Origin: Bacillota bacterium
Lineage (GTDB): Bacteria; Bacillota; Clostridia; Lachnospirales; Lachnospiraceae
Reading direction: 5' to 3'
Assembly: GCA_022717655.1 (NCBI GenBank)
Contig: JAIIAN010000157.1
Coordinates: 1-7,013, forward strand
DNA: 7,013 bases
Part shown: one piece after another, positions 5,911 through 7,013 of the stretch
Numbering within the stretch: position 1 is the first letter of the stretch
Layout: the number at the start of each line of letters is the position of its first letter
The notes under the pieces: model-generated
Databases searched by the model: none
Seen by the model: the letters and a program-made list of their open reading frames with translations, nothing else
What the model was told of the DNA's origin: nothing
Program-made: the position numbers and the translations under genes

Positions 5911-5932
5911 GAAAAAAAGAATCCCATACATT
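5904..5932 (+). promoter_or_regulatory. Divergent plus-strand promoter candidate
   Basis: On the plus strand TTTACA (5904-5909, five of six) and TACATT (5927-5932, four of six) are 17 bp apart. The -35 shares its bases with the -35 of the minus-strand Nudix promoter, so the two would compete. It would start a transcript near 5939 that contains both hairpins of the following non-coding stretch. No plus-strand gene follows. Confidence 0.35.
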
Positions 5933-5938
5933 TTATCG

Positions 5939-6130
5939 TACGGAATTCTTTTTCAACGAAATTCTTAGAGGATTTGTAGTTTTTGCGGAGGTATTCTACA
6001 AGTCCAACAATACTGTAAAGTTAAGGTTATTCGTAAAAGAGGAAGACGAATTTCATAACCTTGAATTCATAATACCCTGTCTTTTTCTGCTCTGCAAGCC
6101 ACCTGGGGGGATTTTATTCTCATTTTTTTT
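5939..6130 (+). ncRNA. Candidate structured small RNA in a non-coding stretch
   Basis: The 347 bp from 5853 to 6199 has no credible gene. Within it two hairpins stand out. The first has 10-nt arms at 5970-5979 and 5996-6005, fully paired on the plus strand using one G-U but mismatched (A-C) on the minus strand. The second spans 6023-6062 with 12 paired bases and a 5-nt bulge. A GC-richer patch with a G6 run follows (about 6084-6110), then T8 at 6123-6130. The strand asymmetry and a promoter-like signal upstream suggest a plus-strand RNA of about 190 nt, near the size of 6S RNA, but no known family is recognised. It could equally be the 3' region of the DUF3786 transcript. Confidence 0.28.
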
Positions 6131-6199
6131 AAGCCTTAAAAATTCACTATTTTTATTCTCTTTTTTATTTTTTTAACCCTATCCAGGGGATTTTAACTT

Positions 6200-6853
6200 C
6201 TACATTCTAAAAATATTTCCTTTTAACTCTAATCCAGCTGTTTCTGCCAGTCTTAAAATTCCTTCTGTCGCAAGGGATACTGTAGACTCTACATGAATAT
6301 AGTCTGTCACACTGTAATCATACAAAATATTTGCCTGTGCAGAAAATTCATCATCTCCATCCCAGAATAAATACTGCATCAGAATACAGTCAAATGCAGG
6401 AATGATATATCCGGCATCGCCCTGTTTCACACTTGTTCCTCCGATTGCTTCCGCTGCCTTTTTTAACTCTTCTACATGTCCTTCAAACGTCTTTGCAAAC
6501 GGCAGAAGCACATTTCTCTCAAAAGCCGGTGTAAAGGGAGAAGCACCTCTTACATCCCGAAACGGAACCCAGCGGTTCATGAAAAAGGCATCTTCTTTAG
6601 AATACCAAAATAAGTTATAGATATCCATTTTTACTCCATTTGACACCGGCTTTTCTTTTTGATTTACCAAAAAAATCGTTCCGTCTTTTAAAGAAATGCC
6701 ATACTGTTCTCCAAAATGTGTAATGAAAAACATATCGTTTTCCTGTCTGATTTCCGGAAGTTTTTTCTTTAATAACTCTTTATCCATCTCCAGAAATTTC
6801 AACCGCCATTCTTCACTTAATTTATCATAATTTGAGCTTTTATTTTCCTGCAT
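6200..6853 (-). CDS. DUF3786 family protein
   Basis: A soluble protein of 217 residues that I assign to DUF3786, a family of unknown function. The recognisable core is in the second half: PFRDVRGASPFTPAF (97-111), the conserved segment WDGDDEF (164-170), NILYD (175-179) and DYIHVES (184-190). The first 40 residues are charged and probably helical (KLSEEWRLKFLEMDKELLKK). An in-frame start 15 codons upstream (from MILFCII) is rejected: it would lie inside the tRNA terminator and upstream of the predicted start of transcription, whereas AAGGTGG lies about 8 nt before the ATG at 6851-6853. There is no signal peptide or membrane segment. It is a single-gene unit between its own promoter and the non-coding stretch; no terminator with a U run is seen after it. 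The family call rests on remembered motifs. Confidence 0.75.
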   Translation of the reverse strand: MQENKSSNYDKLSEEWRLKFLEMDKELLKKKLPEIRQENDMFFITHFGEQYGISLKDGTIFLVNQKEKPVSNGVKMDIYNLFWYSKEDAFFMNRWVPFRDVRGASPFTPAFERNVLLPFAKTFEGHVEELKKAAEAIGGTSVKQGDAGYIIPAFDCILMQYLFWDGDDEFSAQANILYDYSVTDYIHVESTVSLATEGILRLAETAGLELKGNIFRM

Positions 6854-6878
6854 TTTACTATCCACCTTTTTTTCTTTT

Positions 6879-6907
6879 ATTATACAAAAAAGAATCATTC
6901 GTGAAAA
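6879..6907 (-). promoter_or_regulatory. Promoter of the DUF3786 gene, embedded in a terminator
   Basis: A perfect -10 TATAAT (6879-6884) is preceded by 17 bp and TTTTCA (6902-6907, four of six) on the minus strand. Transcription should begin near 6872, about 19 nt before the start codon. The -35 lies in the loop region and the spacer in the downstream arm and U tract of the tRNA terminator. Confidence 0.7.
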
Positions 6908-6924
6908 GTCACAAATGATTCTTT
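6889..6924 (-). terminator. Intrinsic terminator of the tRNA-Met unit
   Basis: In the minus-strand transcript a stem of 11 bp, one G-U pair and 4 further bp closes a CUUU loop, and the downstream arm merges into a run of six U. Arms are 6909-6924 and 6889-6904. On the plus strand the G-U becomes a C-A mismatch and only a short U run follows, so minus is the active direction. It begins about 20 nt after the tRNA end. Confidence 0.9.
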
Positions 6925-6943
6925 AAAAATGGATAAAAAAGAG

Positions 6944-7013
6944 TAGCGAGAGGGGGATTCGAACCCTCGACACTACGGGTATGAACCGTATGCTCTAGCC
7001 AACTGAGCTATCT
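6944..7013 (-). tRNA. tRNA-Met (anticodon CAT), elongator type, 5' end cut by the window
   Basis: The minus strand reads from position 5 of the acceptor stem to the discriminator A73; the first four bases lie beyond the edge. The D arm is AGCTC...GAGC. The anticodon stem TACGG/CCGTA holds loop TTCATAC with anticodon CAT, and the T loop is TTCGAAT. The anticodon arm and flanks match bacterial elongator Met tRNA rather than the Ile CAT or initiator type. Visible acceptor bases AGA pair with TCT. The 3' CCA is not encoded (CTC follows A73), so the cell must add it. The T stem GAGGG/CCCCC has one A-C mismatch at 50-64. Confidence 0.93.

Larger units (their letters stand above)
5878..5954. repeat. 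Imperfect direct repeat, two copies 53 bp apart
   Basis: Copy 1 (5878-5902) and copy 2 (5931-5954) share the pattern TTTTAT-N-GTAC-N-GAATTC followed by a T5C tract, with two substitutions and one gap over 25 bp. Copy 1 contains the -10 of the Nudix promoter. The offset of 53 bp is about five helical turns, so proteins bound to both copies would lie on the same face of the DNA. No known regulator is recognised. Confidence 0.6.

Noticed and set aside
5838..6176. Plus-strand open frame of 112 codons across the DUF3786-Nudix gap, with a coding-like middle part (VVFAEVFYKSNNTVKLRLFVKEEDEF).
   Set aside because: Its start lies in the Nudix 5' end on the opposite strand, there is no ribosome site, both ends are low-complexity Phe/Leu-rich translation of T tracts, and no family is recognisable.
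5853..6199. A CRISPR array or mobile element in the long non-coding stretch.
   Set aside because: Only two copies of one imperfect repeat exist, with no regular spacer series, no terminal inverted repeats and no transposase remnants.

Overview
The window looks like a piece of chromosome from a low-GC Gram-positive gut anaerobe, most likely a member of the Lachnospiraceae or a close clostridial relative. The basis is the low GC content, strong AGGAGG-type ribosome binding sites, a clostridial short-chain flavodoxin, the DUF2325, DUF3793 and DUF3786 families, and an arabinose locus with a clostridial-type FGGY ribulokinase instead of classical AraB. All seven genes and the partial tRNA lie on the minus strand, so the window reads biologically from right to left.

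Right to left: a partial elongator tRNA-Met (6944-7013) ends at a strong intrinsic terminator (6889-6924). The -35 and spacer of the next promoter lie inside that terminator. A DUF3786 protein follows (6200-6853). Then comes a 347-bp non-coding stretch (5853-6199) holding a 24-25 bp imperfect direct repeat, a pair of divergent promoter-like signals sharing one -35 region, and two hairpins whose pairing may point to a plus-strand RNA. Next is a Nudix hydrolase with an N-terminal helical domain (5232-5852).

The centre is an L-arabinose operon, araR-araD-ribulokinase (5102 to 1634), ending at a clear intrinsic terminator (1588-1623). AraR is a GntR/LacI hybrid repressor and probably autoregulates the operon through an inverted repeat lying between and over the promoter elements. 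The two enzymes carry L-ribulose to D-xylulose 5-phosphate. The arabinose isomerase, transporter and arabinosidases are not in the window.

At the left end is a compact cassette, DUF2325-DUF3793-flavodoxin (1323 to 31), with overlapping or closely spaced genes. It is driven by a consensus sigma-A promoter (TTGACA, 17 bp, TATACT). A GTTAG-N6-CTAAC palindrome sits at the predicted transcription start, and a second copy lies 80 bp downstream in the leader. This looks like a metal-responsive (possibly DtxR-type) redox cassette. The DUF3793 protein carries a CxxC-x4-CxxC motif that could bind metal. This cassette and the structured non-coding stretch at 5853-6199 are the least explained parts of the window.
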